Below are positions 35,779 to 45,408 of a stretch of DNA of 64,000 nucleotides, piece by piece. Source of the DNA: Microglena sp. YARC (taxonomy: Eukaryota > Chlorophyta > Chlorophyceae > Chlamydomonadales > Chlamydomonadaceae). The notes beneath the pieces were generated by a model that saw nothing but the letters and a program-made list of their open reading frames with translations, was not told where the DNA came from and did not search any database. The position numbers and the translations under genes were made by a program. The stretch covers positions 46,634,495-46,698,494 of the forward strand of contig CM039465.1 of NCBI GenBank assembly GCA_022414725.1, given 5' to 3'. Each line of letters starts with the position of its first letter. Position 1 is the first letter of the stretch.

Positions 35779-38700
35779 TGTACCCCCAAACACCCATACC
35801 ATACCATTTCCCCCCCCACACAACACACCCATACCCATACCTGTACCCCCCCCCCCCCCCACACAACACCATACCCATACCATTTCCCCCCCCACACAAC
35901 ACACACCCATACCCATACCTGTACCCCCACACACCCACACACCCATACCCATACCATTTCCCCCCCTACACACACACACCCCACACACATACCCCTATAC
36001 CTGTTTCAACAGCCGCATCCCGCTCTTTCTCCAGCTCAGCCAGCTCCTTACAAACTGCCCAACACAGCAATGCCCATGACTGAACATACATACATAATAC
36101 ATACCAAAATACTGACCCCCACAAAACACACCCACACAAACCCATACCTGTCTCAACAGCCGCATTCCCGCTCTTTCTCCAGCTCAGCCAGCTCCTTACA
36201 AACTGCTCCGACACAACAATGCCTCGTGCATATAACAGACATACATACATACACACAACGTACACCCCACCACAACACACAACATATAAACACACACATA
36301 CACACACATACACCCCTTACCTGTCCCCCCCACCCACCACCCCCCCACACACACACCTGTCTCCACAGCCGCATCCCGCTCTTTCTCCAGCTCAGCCAGC
36401 TCCTTACAAACTGCTCCGACACAACAATGCCTCATGCATATAACAGACATACATACATACACACACGTACCCCCCCCACCACACACACACATATTACACA
36501 ACACACATACACACACATACACCCTTACCTGTCCCCCCCCCCCCCCCCCCCCCAAATACACACACACCACCACTGTTTCACAGCCGCCATCCCGCTCTTT
36601 CTCCAGCTCAGCCAGCTCTTTACGAACTGCTCCGGCACAACAATGCCCATGCATATAGTCATACATACATACATACATACATACATACACACACACATAT
36701 ACACCATACACACACATACACACCTTACTGTCTCTTCATAAACCCCCCACCCCCCCGCCCCCTCCCCCCCCCCCACCCTCCCCCCCCCCTCCGCCCCCGC
36801 CCTCCCCCTCCCACCCCCAATAGCCCCGGCCCCCCCCCCCCCCCCCCCCCCCCTCCCACACACAACCCCCCCTCCCACATCACCTGTCTCAAACAGCCCG
36901 CATCCCGCCGCCTCTTTCTCCAGCTTCAGCCAGCTTCCTTACGAACCTGCCTTCGACACAAACAATGCCCCATGACTGAATAGACATACATACAGTACAT
37001 ACATAACACACATACCCCAACCACACACACACACATACACACACACATACACACACATACACCCCTTACTGTCTCCCCCCACCCCCAATACACCTGTCTC
37101 AACAGCCGCATCCCGCTCTTTCTCCAGCTCAGCCAGCTCTTTACGAACTGCCCCTACTGCTGACAGAGATGGTGATCCTCCTTCTCCCTGGCTTGTGCCT
37201 GCTCAACACATATAATACATGTGTTAAAAATAATTGTTAATCATAGATGTTTGTATAATAAATTGTTTATAATAAATTTGTAATAATAAAATTTTTATAA
37301 TAAATTGGTATAATTGTTATAATAAATTTGTATAATACAATCTTTTATAATAAATTGGTATAATTGTTATAATAAATTTGTATAATACATTTTTTATAGA
37401 TAAATTGGATATAATTTTTATAATAATATTTGTATAATAAAATATATGAAAGGGTTTTTCACCCCAGGAGGTGGGTCTCCCGACACAAACCAGCGACACC
37501 GAGGATTCAGCTAAAAATGGGGTTGCCATCTTTTTAAGGTACACCACACCCCCCACCACATACCTGACCTCCGCCAGGTGTGGACACACAAACACACGCC
37601 AGAACCAGTGTGTGAGATGTGTACTGTGATAGGCAAGGTGGTGGAGGTTGACCATCCGTGGTGTGTGCGTGTGTGTGTGTGGGGGGGGGGGGGGGGGGGG
37701 GGGGGGGCGCGCCGCCGGCCGTCTCCGCGCCCCCTCGTGCGCGCCGCGGTGTGTGTGTGTGTAGGCTGCAAAAGAGTAGGTGTGCACTTAGGGCTTGAGA
37801 TATGCGTGGGCGTCTTGAGCCTACTAGTAGTAGTTCCGTAGTCCCCCTCGCACCCTGTGCCCGCTCCAGTGTGGTTTAGTGGTTTTCATGTAAACAAGGA
37901 GTAAATAATTGGTATACTAACGCATTCGGACTAAATTGGTATAATAATTGGTCAAAGTCAAATTTCTGTAAAAGCACTTGAACTCGGTTTTTGTTAACAC
38001 TTTTTAATCCCAATTTAAACACATAAACTCAGGTTTTTAAATTGGAAAGTGGGCCTCCTCCCTGGAAGTTGTGCCTCTGCTCAACACACTGAATAAAATT
38101 GGTATAACGATAATTGAGTATAAAAATGGTCTTGTAAATTGGTCTGATCAAGAGCACATAATAATACAGTTTGCAAAAAAGCTACTTTTATCCGAAAACA
38201 CACATAAACTCGGGTTTTTGAATTTGGGAGGTGAGCCTTCCCCCTGGCCTGTGCAGATGCTCAAACGCATATAATAAATTGGATACAAATAATTGGTATA
38301 ATAAATTGGTTACAATAAATTGATAAACTAAATTGGTATATATAAATTGGTATAAATAAATTGATGATAATAAACTGATATAATAAATTGGTATACATGT
38401 AACATATTATAAATTGGTATAATAAATTGGTATAATAAATAATTGATATAAATAAATTGGTATAATAAATTGGCCAAAGTCAAATTGTTGCAAAAGCACT
38501 TGAACTTGAAGGTACTCTACCGTGTACACCACCTTGTATAACCTTCCAAATACAGCAAAATCTTACAAATACAGCAAAATTTCATTTGAGCCTGATCAAG
38601 GCACAGAACACATTTATACTAAGGTGCTTATTTTTATCCTAAAAACACTTTAACACTCGGGTTTTTGAATTGGGAAGGCGACCCTCCTCCCTGGCCTGTG

Positions 38701-41700
38701 CATACTCTAGCGCATTATAATTAATAGGCCAAAGTCAAATTGTTTTAAAAGCACTTCAACATCATGTTACACAAACTTGTACACCATCTTTATTATCTTT
38801 AAGATACAGTGAAATGTTACAAATACAGTGAAATCTTACAAATACAGTGAAATGTTACAAAAACAGTGAAATCTTACAAATACAGTGAAATCTTACAAAT
38901 ACAGTGAAATCTTACAAATACAGTGAAATCTTACTAATACAGTGAAATCTTACAAATACAGTGAAATCTTACAAATACAGTGAAATCTTACAAATACAGT
39001 GAAATCTTACTAATACAGTGAAATCTTACTAATATACAGTGAAATCTTTAACAAATACAGTGAAATGTTACTATGCAGATGAAATCTTACAAATACAGTG
39101 AAATGTTACAAAATGCAGTGAAATCTTACAAATACAGTGGAAATCTTACTATACAGTGAAATCTACAAAAAATACAGTGAAATGTTACAAAATGCAGTGA
39201 AATCTTACAAATGCAGTGAAATCTTACAACACAGAGAAATCTTACTAAATACAGAGAAATCTTACTATACACGCGAAATCTTACAATAAAGAAAAATCGC
39301 AGTAGAGCCTGATCAAGGCACAGCAAATACATGTATATAAAAAGGTGCTTTATCCTAAAAACACTTGACCTCGTGATTTTTTGAATTGGGAGGTGAGACC
39401 TCCTCCCTGGCCTTGTGCATGCTCAACACACTAAATTAATTGGTACAATTATATGGTATACTCAGACTTGTAAATTGTCTGATCAAGCACAGAATACAGT
39501 TGCAAAAGCTACTGTATCTTTTAAACACACAAACTCGGGTTTTTGAATTGGGAGGTGAGCCTCCTCCCTTGGCCTTGTGCTGAATGCACAACGCACATTG
39601 AAATAAAATCTTGGTACAATTAATTTTGGTATAATTGGTCCTTGTAAATTGGTCTGAATCAAGGCACATGCCGCATTTCCCACACAGTAGTGGGGAGAAT
39701 GCGAAGTATTCAGACGCGCGACGCAGGAATTCCGCAGGATGCCTTCATATTTCAAATACCCGTGAAACACCCGGGCAAAAACCAGGGACCGTAAACCACC
39801 GCCAAGTGATTTTCAACCAGTACTGTCGGGATAGACCCACCCGCCCACTCCAACCAGGTATAAAAAAAGGCACCAGCAACCGAGACCAACTAAAATTTTA
39901 GTGCTCCAAGCTGCTAAAGCCTTCTATCTTTACAGCTTTTCTAGTTCGACTAAGTACTGACAATGATGAAAACCAAGCCTGCATGTGCTTATTTCCTAAA
40001 CCCTCAAGGGTAAATTATATGCATTGGAAGTATGAAAAGCAACTGTAAAGGAATCTGAGTCAAACCGTTTGAAATAATACAGTTTGCAAAAAGCTACTGT
40101 TATCTAAAAACACATAAACTCAGGTTTTGAATTGGGAGAGTGAGCTTCCTCCCTGGCTTTGTGGCAGGCTCTTCGTCATAATTTCCACTGCTGACGAAAT
40201 CCCCGTTTAAACGAATGGCTCAATAAAGTAGCTCCTTGAAAACGATGTATCGGTGCCGGGTTTTCATCCCCACGGGTTGCGCTTTTAATCACAGGTGTTC
40301 AGGGTGGGAAGCTGTCAACCACCATGGTAGCTTTGTCCAGGTAAAGAGCAGCCCCATTCCTACCGACGCAAGACGTTGCTCCCTTAATACCACGCCCACC
40401 AGGCGTTATTCATCAGGGATTTTTGTATCCTGCATATATATAGCAATCGCTAAGTTTTTCGACCCACCGTTTCAGCCGAATATAACATCGCTAAAACAAA
40501 AAACGAGAAAAAAAGGTCTTTTTGTGTTTTGCTTCACATGGCTCTATATGGCCCCTAAAAAAAGCTACACAAAAACTTACAACAATTTGAAATTTAAATA
40601 AACCAAAAAGCACCAAAACTTAATGGCCCTGGAGGAGCCCCGAAACCATTAAGGTAGAAGAAACCCACTTTCAGATTTGAAAAACAAAACTGGTTATCAT
40701 TACTCTTTTCACTGTTGAATCATGTATAGGTGGTATGCTTGCTGCTTGCTTAACAGAAAAAACAAGGCCAACACCAAACAACAATGGCTGACAAAAATCA
40801 AGAATATTGTATTCAAAGATCAGTTGATCCAGCTACTGGCTTTCAGCCTTTTCATTGTTGAACGCATAGAATACAGTGGTTAAATTCAGTTCACCTTACG
40901 ATCCAGTTCCCTTAATCCCACTGAACACACCTCCTTTAGAGGTCTTGTGACCATTATTGGATGTTAAAATTTTCATTTTCATTTTTCTTTCATTTTTTTT
41001 CAGATTTCACCAGTTGGTCACGGGTAGGTGTCGCCTCCTCAAGAGTGAAATTTTTGTCCTCAAATCTGAAAGTGGGTTGTTCTAGCTTTTTAAGGTTTCA
41101 AAGGCCTCCTTCAGGGACAGCGTTTTAGTGCTATCTACAGCTTTTTATAGCTTTTTCTAGCTTTTTAGGGCCATTTAGGGCAACAACAAAAAACTCTTTT
41201 TTTCTTTTTTTTTTTGGGATAATTTCGCTGAAACGGGGTCAAACACTAGCGATCACTATTATATAGCGGGGAAAACAAAAATTGCCTTGAGGAGCAGTGT
41301 TTTTCTTTTCAGCTAAAAAGCCAGCTTCTAGGCAGCTCCCCTGCCTGGCTATTCAGCAAAGCTAATGCAACTTAGTGCTTCCAGAAAACGCTAACAGAAA
41401 CGTGTCCAGAACTATCAACATCATGGGGCTTCGCCCAGTAGCTGGCTCAGGGAGCTGCCTAGAAGCTGCTGCTCGTAGCTGAAAAGAAAAAAAAAAAAAC
41501 TGCTCGAGGGGACGCGGAGTGAGAACCGTATATCAGTCAACAATGGGAACAGTTAGTATGCTCTGATGCTTGTGTGGATGCAGGGGATATCTCCTCCCCT
41601 GCCCCACCATCAACTCGACCACCACGACCCCACACAATCCCACCCAACAATACCACCATACACCATTATACACCACCAAGCACTCCACCACCACTCCACC

Positions 41701-43429
41701 ACCAAGCATACTAGGGATATCCTTCTCTGCCCCACACAACACACACACCACACACACACATAACACACCATACACCACCAAGCACCTCCACCCACCCACC
41801 ACTACCAAGCATACTAAGGGATATTCTTCCTCTGCCCCACCCACCCACCACCAATACCACCACCCACCACACCATACACCATACACCAACAAGCACTCCA
41901 CCACCCACACCACACTCCACCACAAGCATACGAGGGATATCCCTCCCCCACACACCCACCCCCACCCATACACCATAACACCATACACCATACACACACT
42001 CCACCACCAAGCATACGAGGGAGATCCCTCCCCTGCCCCACCCACCCACCCGACCCCACCCCACCATACAACATAAACAACATTACAACATATCACAAAC
42101 ACCACCAAGCTTTACTAAGCTTACTAAGGATATCCTCCCTCTGCCCACCACCCACCCACGTCACTCACCCAACCTCCACCCCACTAATACCACCATACAC
42201 CTACATACACCAACCACTCCACCACCAAGCATGCAGGAGATATCCCTCCTCTGCCCCACCCACCCAACACCACCCACACACCATACACCACCATACACCA
42301 CCAAGCACTCCACACCACCCACTACCAAGCATACTAGGGATATTCTTCCTCTGCCCACCCACCCCACACCAATACCACCACCTACCCCACCATACCATAC
42401 ACCAACAAGCACTCCACCACCACTCCACCACCCAAGCATACTAGGGATATCCTCCCCATGCCCACACCCACCCACAAAGACCCACCCACCACCATACAAC
42501 ATAAACATACAAACATAACAACATACAACATAAACAACATACAACATACACACCACCACTCCACCACCAAGCATGCAGAGATATCCCTCCTCTGCCCACC
42601 CCCACCCACCTACATCACCCACCCCACCAAACCCCACATAACCACCACTAATACCACCATAACACTACAATACACCACCCAACTCCCACAAGCATGCAAA
42701 GGAGATATCCCTCCTCTGCCAACACCCACCCACAGTTCCACCACCCAATACCATACCATTTTATCCAACAACCAGCCAACTCCACCACACTCCACCAAAG
42801 CATTTCAGGGGATATCCTGCTGAACCCTCCTCTGCAAACCCCACCCACCACCCACACGACCACAACTCACACCACCCCCACCCAACACATATCATAACAC
42901 ACGACCACACACCCCCCTAACACCAACCATACACAGCAACACCATACACACCTCCATACGACTCCACCATCACCACCCACTATACACCACCATCATAAAC
43001 ACCACCACCGCTATGCACCACCACACCACACACCACACACCAGCATCACCATATACCACCTCCACACACACTACCAACACCACCATCCAACTATATTCCA
43101 TCTCACCACCAACCACAAGGGCAAACGCCCAATATACACCACCACCACCATGCGCCACACCCCCACTACATGCCAGCATCACCATGCACCACCTCATACA
43201 CTCCACCACCACCATACACACCATCAATAAGCATAACTACCAGCCATGCCACTACCAACCCATGGAACACCACCCGTGCTTCCTTACAGCCTCTCGTAAC
43301 AGTCCACATGACATTCTTAGCCCATTTCAGCCACTCACTTTGAACGGTCACGCAGCGATTTCCACCGACCCTGGTTACTCGGGCAAGGCTCCTGGGGCGC
43401 ACAGCCGGTTTCCTAATTATACGCAGCAT
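18535..43429 (-). CDS. gene B: seven-exon gene for a 338-aa helical, Pro/Ser-rich, probably organelle-targeted protein
   Basis: The exons, in transcription order, are 43339-43429, 37094-37198, 32673-32746, 27993-28125, 24076-24382, 22064-22195 and 18535-18709. All six junctions use GT-AG and match in phase (1,1,0,1,2,2), and the joined frame has no stop until TAA at 18535. The N-terminal 31 residues are Arg/Val/Thr-rich without acids, like a transit or mitochondrial presequence. Next come charged helices (KELAELEKERDAAVETAES, then LRKGDEEGAKLSLREK), faintly like the coiled-coil of PspA/VIPP1 proteins. A Pro/Ser/Tyr-rich linker follows, then KPKWQTDMDDNLKRIEKKAE and more charged helices. Function unknown. 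Introns total over 23 kb for about 1 kb of coding sequence. It is divergent from gene A. Confidence 0.75.
18720..19350 (-). repeat. gene B exon 7 acceptor-side degenerate copies
   Basis: Two copies of intron end plus exon 7 start (AACAGGTTGAAAAAGAAGG) lie near 19.07 and 19.3 kb. Closer in are GGGTTTAGGGG tracts and copies of an internal exon 7 stretch (GTACCACGCCATGATAGATC). A TGTG microsatellite lies at 19096-19150. Confidence 0.6.
19377..22060 (-). repeat. gene B exon 6 donor-side array and donor-only ladder
   Basis: Exon 6 3' end copies with donor lie at 21.8 and 20.97 kb. Next, 20.28-20.96 kb is a ladder of 17-bp units (CTACCTGTCCAAGTGCC, plus strand) mixed with 9-bp CTACCTGCC units. Each 17-bp unit contains ACAG followed by GTAGGG on the sense strand, the exact exon 6 donor. 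From 19.38 to 20.28 kb the array mixes this with a 15-bp unit, GTACATCAGGARATG. A SINE pair interrupts it at 21201-21724. Confidence 0.85.
21201..21724. mobile_element. inverted pair of tRNA-derived SINE heads
   Basis: On the plus strand the left end begins CCCCGTTTCAACGAATGGC with an A box (TGGCTCAATGGCAGAGC) and B box-like GGATTTGAATCC. The right end, on the minus strand, has the same start with TGGCTCAGTGGCAGAGC and GGTTCGAATCCC. The minus-strand body matches the element at 40201-40425. The heads resemble a tRNA but have no complete cloverleaf, so these are pol III SINEs rather than tRNA genes. Confidence 0.7.
22064..22195 (-). CDS. gene B exon 6
   Basis: The acceptor CTGACAG and donor GTAGGG bound 132 bases that read RIEKKAEYRARAAKLSAEDN, INQARERLKEKGYPQEDILQ and ARD. 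It is a basic amphipathic helix followed by an acidic turn. Two 3' copies (GYPQ/H-ED-type end plus donor) lie at 21.8 and 20.95 kb, followed by the donor-only ladder. Confidence 0.75.
23046..23234 (+). mobile_element. MITE family 2, copy 1
   Basis: About 190 bp with ends GGTACTTCC and GGAAGTACC. The interior has TTTGCGCTTTTTGCAC and GAGCCCCACTGCGCGTTTCG. No coding capacity. Confidence 0.8.
24013..24060 (+). repeat. interstitial TTTAGGG (plant-type telomere-like) repeat
   Basis: Six degenerate to perfect TTTAGGG units. A shorter run lies at 22225-22250. This heptamer is the usual telomere repeat of green plants and many green algae. Confidence 0.75.
24076..24382 (-). CDS. gene B exon 5 (Pro/Ser-rich linker)
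   Basis: The acceptor ACCACAG and donor GTAAGT bound 307 bases. It begins ERQNALLTLLRGSPSAPSSP, continues as Pro/Ser/Tyr-rich sequence with two SYYPP/PSYSAPP-type motifs, then SSVSSESPRSAPADYGSYSA and KPKWQTDMDDNL. Entry phase 1, exit phase 2. The Pro-rich part is probably disordered. Copies of its first 40 bases recur upstream (24.5-25.7 kb) and copies of its last 90 bases downstream (22.3-24.0 kb). Confidence 0.75.
24400..25960 (-). repeat. gene B exon 5 acceptor-side array
   Basis: About seven copies of intron end plus exon 5 start (GCAG, then GCGAACGTCAGAACGCTCTC) lie at 24.52, 24.70, 24.87, 25.03, 25.38, 25.52 and 25.65 kb. They are separated by C-rich sense sequence with runs up to about 17 C. 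Confidence 0.85.
25665..25930 (+). repeat. GGTGCTGGTACT minisatellite
   Basis: Six-base GGTGCT/GGTACT units over 265 bp, C/A-rich on the gene B sense strand, at the far end of the exon 5 acceptor-side array. A (CAGA)n tract lies at 25570-25612. Confidence 0.9.
26200..26535 (+). repeat. 41-bp AT-rich tandem array
   Basis: About eight copies of a unit beginning GTGCATGCATATATTTAATA. Confidence 0.9.
27249..27426 (-). mobile_element. MITE family 2, copy 2 (opposite orientation)
   Basis: Same ends and interior as copy 1, in reverse, inside the exon 4 donor-side array. Confidence 0.8.
27993..28125 (-). CDS. gene B exon 4
   Basis: The acceptor TTTGCAG and donor GTGAGA bound 133 bases that read LRKGDEEGAKLSLREKAAAK, EVVERSKTKAELHYALAARL and ATKI. 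The kGdEegAk...L..K...ELhyaLAarLatKI pattern recalls the last helix of PspA-like coiled-coil proteins; this is a visual comparison only. Eight or more 5' copies lie upstream and about ten 3' copies downstream. Confidence 0.8.
29490..29657 (+). mobile_element. MITE family 2, copy 3
   Basis: Ends GGTACTACT and AGTAGTACC, with the same GCGCGTTTCGCGCAG interior. GATTCAGAT occurs on both sides, which may reflect the insertion site. Confidence 0.75.
30658..30833. repeat. nested palindrome with TATAAGC loop
   Basis: Arms made of AAGTACCGGCCCTCC and TCTCAGGGCGGTACTC repeats are mirrored at the right end (GGAGGGCCGGTACTTG). The centre is itself a hairpin, TTAGGCAGC, four TATAAGC repeats, then TGCCTAA. 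Confidence 0.8.
31065..31245 (+). mobile_element. dispersed repeat R1, partial
   Basis: It keeps CAGTCCAGGGGTAGGCC to GTGATCATTTAATT, inserted between exon 4 acceptor-side units. Confidence 0.8.
31545..31725. repeat. ATATCATATGATATCAT palindromic repeats
   Basis: About eight overlapping GATATCAT or ATATGAT dyads in 180 bp. Confidence 0.75.
32673..32746 (-). CDS. gene B exon 3
   Basis: The acceptor GCCTCGCAG and donor GTGGGT bound 74 bases that read ESCAQTSVKVTEMVGLLELM then AIEK. Entry phase 1, exit phase 0. Three truncated 5' copies lie upstream at about 32.95, 33.25 and 33.45 kb, and a short 3' copy (ATTGAGAAG followed by GTG) lies at 32590. Confidence 0.75.
32935..33500 (-). repeat. gene B exon 3 acceptor-side copies
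   Basis: Three truncated copies of intron end plus exon 3 start (CAG followed by CTGAGTCGTGTGCAC) are separated by C/A-rich sense sequence that includes the homopolymer at 33411-33426. Confidence 0.8.
33510..37090 (-). repeat. gene B exon 2 donor-side array
   Basis: Eleven copies of the exon 2 3' half plus donor (KELAELEKERDAAVET, then GTATGGG or GTGTAT) lie at about 33.53, 33.67, 33.83, 33.98, 35.39, 35.61, 36.03, 36.18, 36.39, 36.60 and 36.92 kb. Between 34.0 and 35.9 kb, units of about 35-60 bp keep only ACAG followed by GTATGGGTATGGG. G-rich on the sense strand. Copies at 36.6 and 36.9 kb have extra bases and could carry sequencing errors. Confidence 0.85.
37094..37198 (-). CDS. gene B exon 2
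   Basis: The acceptor GAGCAG and donor GTGTAT bound 105 bases that read TSQGEGGSPSLSAVGAVRKE and then LAELEKERDAAVET. The first half is Ser/Gly-rich and the second a charged helix. This is the only complete copy: the 5' half recurs about six times upstream (38.0-40.2 kb) and the 3' half about eleven times downstream (33.5-37.0 kb). Confidence 0.75.
37200..40190 (-). repeat. gene B exon 2 acceptor-side array, with AT-rich sub-repeats
   Basis: About six degenerate copies of intron end plus exon 2 start (GTTGAGCA, then a GCACAAGCCAGGGAGAAGG-like sequence) lie at about 38.05, 38.25, 38.70, 39.41, 39.58 and 40.16 kb. Between them are AATTGGTATAATAA repeats (37.25-37.44 and 38.27-38.47 kb) and a 19-bp array of GTGAAATCTTACAAATACA (38.79-39.30 kb). 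Confidence 0.7.
38790..39300 (+). repeat. 19-bp tandem array
   Basis: About 25 copies of GTGAAATCTTACAAATACA, less regular toward the right end. Confidence 0.9.
40201..40425 (+). mobile_element. tRNA-derived SINE
   Basis: It starts CCCCGTTTAAACGAATGGC, has a damaged A box and a B box-like GCCGGGTTTTCATCCCC, then a body with CCATGGTAGCTTTGTCCAGG and ACCACGCCCACCAGGCG shared with the 21.2-kb element. Confidence 0.65.
40430..41278. mobile_element. foldback element with about 230-bp inverted repeats
   Basis: The left part (40430-40690) and right part (41060-41278) are imperfect inverted repeats. Shared motifs include CGTTTCAGC, GGCCCTAAAAA(A)GCTA and ACCCACTTTCAGATTTGA with its complement. The 370-bp centre has no coding capacity. 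It lies in gene B intron 1, directly after the SINE and before a MITE. Confidence 0.7.
41295..41502 (+). mobile_element. hAT-like MITE, copy 3
   Basis: Ends CAGTGTTTTTCTTTTCAGC and its approximate complement. The flanks TTGAGGAG and TCGAGGGG are a possible 8-bp duplication with two changes. Confidence 0.75.
41566..42850 (-). repeat. gene B intron 1 donor-side tandem array
   Basis: Eleven or so units of about 75-125 bp share a GGGATATCC core followed by a TAGTATGCTTGGTGGTGGAG-like stretch, G/T-rich on the sense (minus) strand. Unlike other arrays here I cannot match it to exon 1 sequence, so it may be an ordinary minisatellite or an array whose exon part has decayed. Confidence 0.8.
43339..43429 (-). 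CDS. gene B exon 1 (start codon, targeting-like peptide)
   Basis: ATG at 43429 opens MLRIIRKPAVRPRSLARVTR and then GGNRCVTVQ. The donor is GTGAGT at 43338, leaving phase 1. The peptide has six Arg, one Lys and no acidic residue, as in chloroplast or mitochondrial presequences. The frame is also open upstream to about 43474 but without another ATG. The choice is supported because phase 1 joins to the next exon to give a Ser codon and an uninterrupted frame. Confidence 0.6.
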
Positions 43430-45215
43430 GTGATCTGTTTGACCTGCTAGGTCTGCAGGTTCCGAAGCTGCCACGAACTACTGCGCTCTCAGAGCAGTTA
43501 TCATTGTGCCCATGGGCTGGTGTCCGAAGGAGTTTGGGTTATATGACGCGGACAAATTCAGGGATCGAATTCGGATTTTGGCGACGAGGTGGGTGGAACG
43601 TTCTTCTCGACGCGAGCTGAGTGCCGACGATAGACAGTATGTGTTTTGAGTCAGCCTTCTTCGTACCTACTCGTACCACCACTCGGATCGGGGGCTGTGG
43701 ACAAGTGTATGATTGGTTGCCTCATTGCCTCAGTGAACAATCCACCACACCACCCTCCCCAATTTTGTATTGGAATAGGAGCGATGCTCTCCTCCCTCGT
43801 GTTCCTCGATTTGAGTTACGTCGCTTCTTCTTTTGAAAGATTAATTGTTACATCCTCTGATATTTCCTCAGAAATTGAGCTTTGTAGCTAAGAGGAAGCC
43901 CATGAGCAAACCAGTTTACATCGAAAAAAAACAATTAACTTCCAAACAAGATATTAACACAATGACACTTCTAAAGGACGTGGGGTCAAGGGGGAACCGG
44001 CTCGTAAGTATGCGATGGACGGGCTTACATCACACACCACCTAGAGTCCAGATAACCATAGCGGTCGACCATGCCTCATGATCGACAGACCCTCCGGCCA
44101 CAAGGTGACAAACCAGTTACACATTGGTAGGATATGCCTCAAAGCCGAGGTGAAATCGTTTTGTAAAAAAAAAAAATGCTTCTTTCCCAATTGCGTTGTC
44201 TCGCAGGTGAAACATGTGATTTTCTATCAAAGATTTTTGGGAGACCCTCCTGCCCTAGCATGTTGTCGTCGGGCTTGCATACGGTGTATTAATCTACAAT
44301 CTACGAGAGGAAATCCCATCCTTAGGGGTGGAAATCCTTGCATCGAGAAAAAAATATGGGTCACTCCGTGGCAGAAAAAAACATGTAACAAGCAAATGAT
44401 CAGGGGCCGCTTATGACTAATGCGGCTATTGATTTGCAACCACAACACCAAACCGAACACAGGGCCCCCGTCAGTTAAAACGATTGTAGTGTTTGCAGTT
44501 TTTCATCAGTTTTTTTTCCTTTTAAAGCCACCTTCCTAAACGGTTGGGGAAGTCCCTTTAGCCTATTTAGCCTACCCTTGGACTGTAACATACATACATA
44601 CAATGATCCCTTACTTGTGGGATTATACCAATCTTCTGTGGAGCATCGTTTTTGTTTTTTGCGCCTGCTCAAGGTCGCTCCACCACCGACCCAGTGCTTA
44701 CCATGCTTAACTGAGTCATGAAACTCCCCACAAACAGAAGTGGTGCTGAGGCGGCTAGTAGAGGTGGGAGGCTGGAAGCCTGGGTTGTTTACAAGTCTAC
44801 GTTCGGAACGAAGTAAGTAACACTACCAGTAACTAATCTCATCTCATGTTCAAAGTCTACGTTTCATGGCCCAAATTCACAACTCCAAATCCATGATTTC
44901 CATGAGCAAAAGGTGGCAACGTAGTAGACCCTGCGAAATCTGCGTTTGAGATCCATTGGGACTGGAGCCCTTGGAGGGACGGTTGGTCAAGTCAAGAAAA
45001 GATTACCTGGATTTTGACGGCAAAAGGAATCTATTGGCCGCAGTCCCCTCCCCCCCCCCAGCCACCCCTAAAAACGCCCCCCGACTCCGCTTCCGTAGAT
45101 ACCCTCCTACCACTATTTCCCCAACACCCGCTCTCGAATCTTTGTTTTCCTTTCCCTCACCTTCCGGGAAACCTCTCCCTCCCACCTCCACATAGCCTAT
45201 TGACAATTGCTCAGC
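43430..45215. promoter_or_regulatory. divergent intergenic region between genes B and A
   Basis: Both start codons face outward from this 1.8-kb segment, so it probably holds both promoters. No clear TATA box or CpG-type motif stands out near either start. It contains an R1 fragment at 44465-44600 and otherwise unique sequence. Short open frames near 43.6-44.4 kb have no support. Confidence 0.45.
44465..44600 (-). mobile_element. dispersed repeat R1, 5' part
   Basis: On the minus strand it reads from a CAGTCCA-like start (here GTTACAGTCCAAGGGTAGGC) to GGGGGCCC, with a small internal insertion. Confidence 0.75.
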
Positions 45216-45408
45216 ATGTCCGTACCCCTCTCCATTACGCTAACGATTTTGTTGGGGAGCGTGCTCTTGGCTGCTTCTAGTTCCGTGACCCGATCATCGA
45301 CCATCCGCCGTGGCACCTGCCGCCGAGACATTCTGCTCCTCGGACGAACCGGTTTCAAGAAGGGATCTGCTGAGGCCGGTGTGGGCATGCTATGTCGGAA
45401 ACTTCCTG
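45216..45408 (+). CDS. gene A exon 1
   Basis: ATG at 45216 is the first in frame after a TGA at 45201. It reads MSVPLSITLTILLGSVLLAA to the end AEAGVGMLCRKLP, with a donor GTGAGT, phase 1. A truncated copy of its last 25 bases plus a GTAAGA donor lies at 45563-45596, which supports this donor because the other exons of genes A and B show the same kind of copies. Confidence 0.6.

Noticed and set aside
37680..37707. Rearranged or vector sequence suggested by a long G-run next to GCGCGCCGCC
   Set aside because: Similar homopolymers occur throughout the window at acceptor-side positions, and no vector motif is present.
38790..39300. CRISPR-like regular repeats
   Set aside because: The 19-bp units are adjacent without unique spacers, and the genome is eukaryotic.
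43166..43474. Unspliced 102-codon ORF in place of gene B exon 1
   Set aside because: A GTGAGT donor at 43338 joins in phase to exon 2, and sequence beyond it becomes Val/Gly/Tyr repeats.
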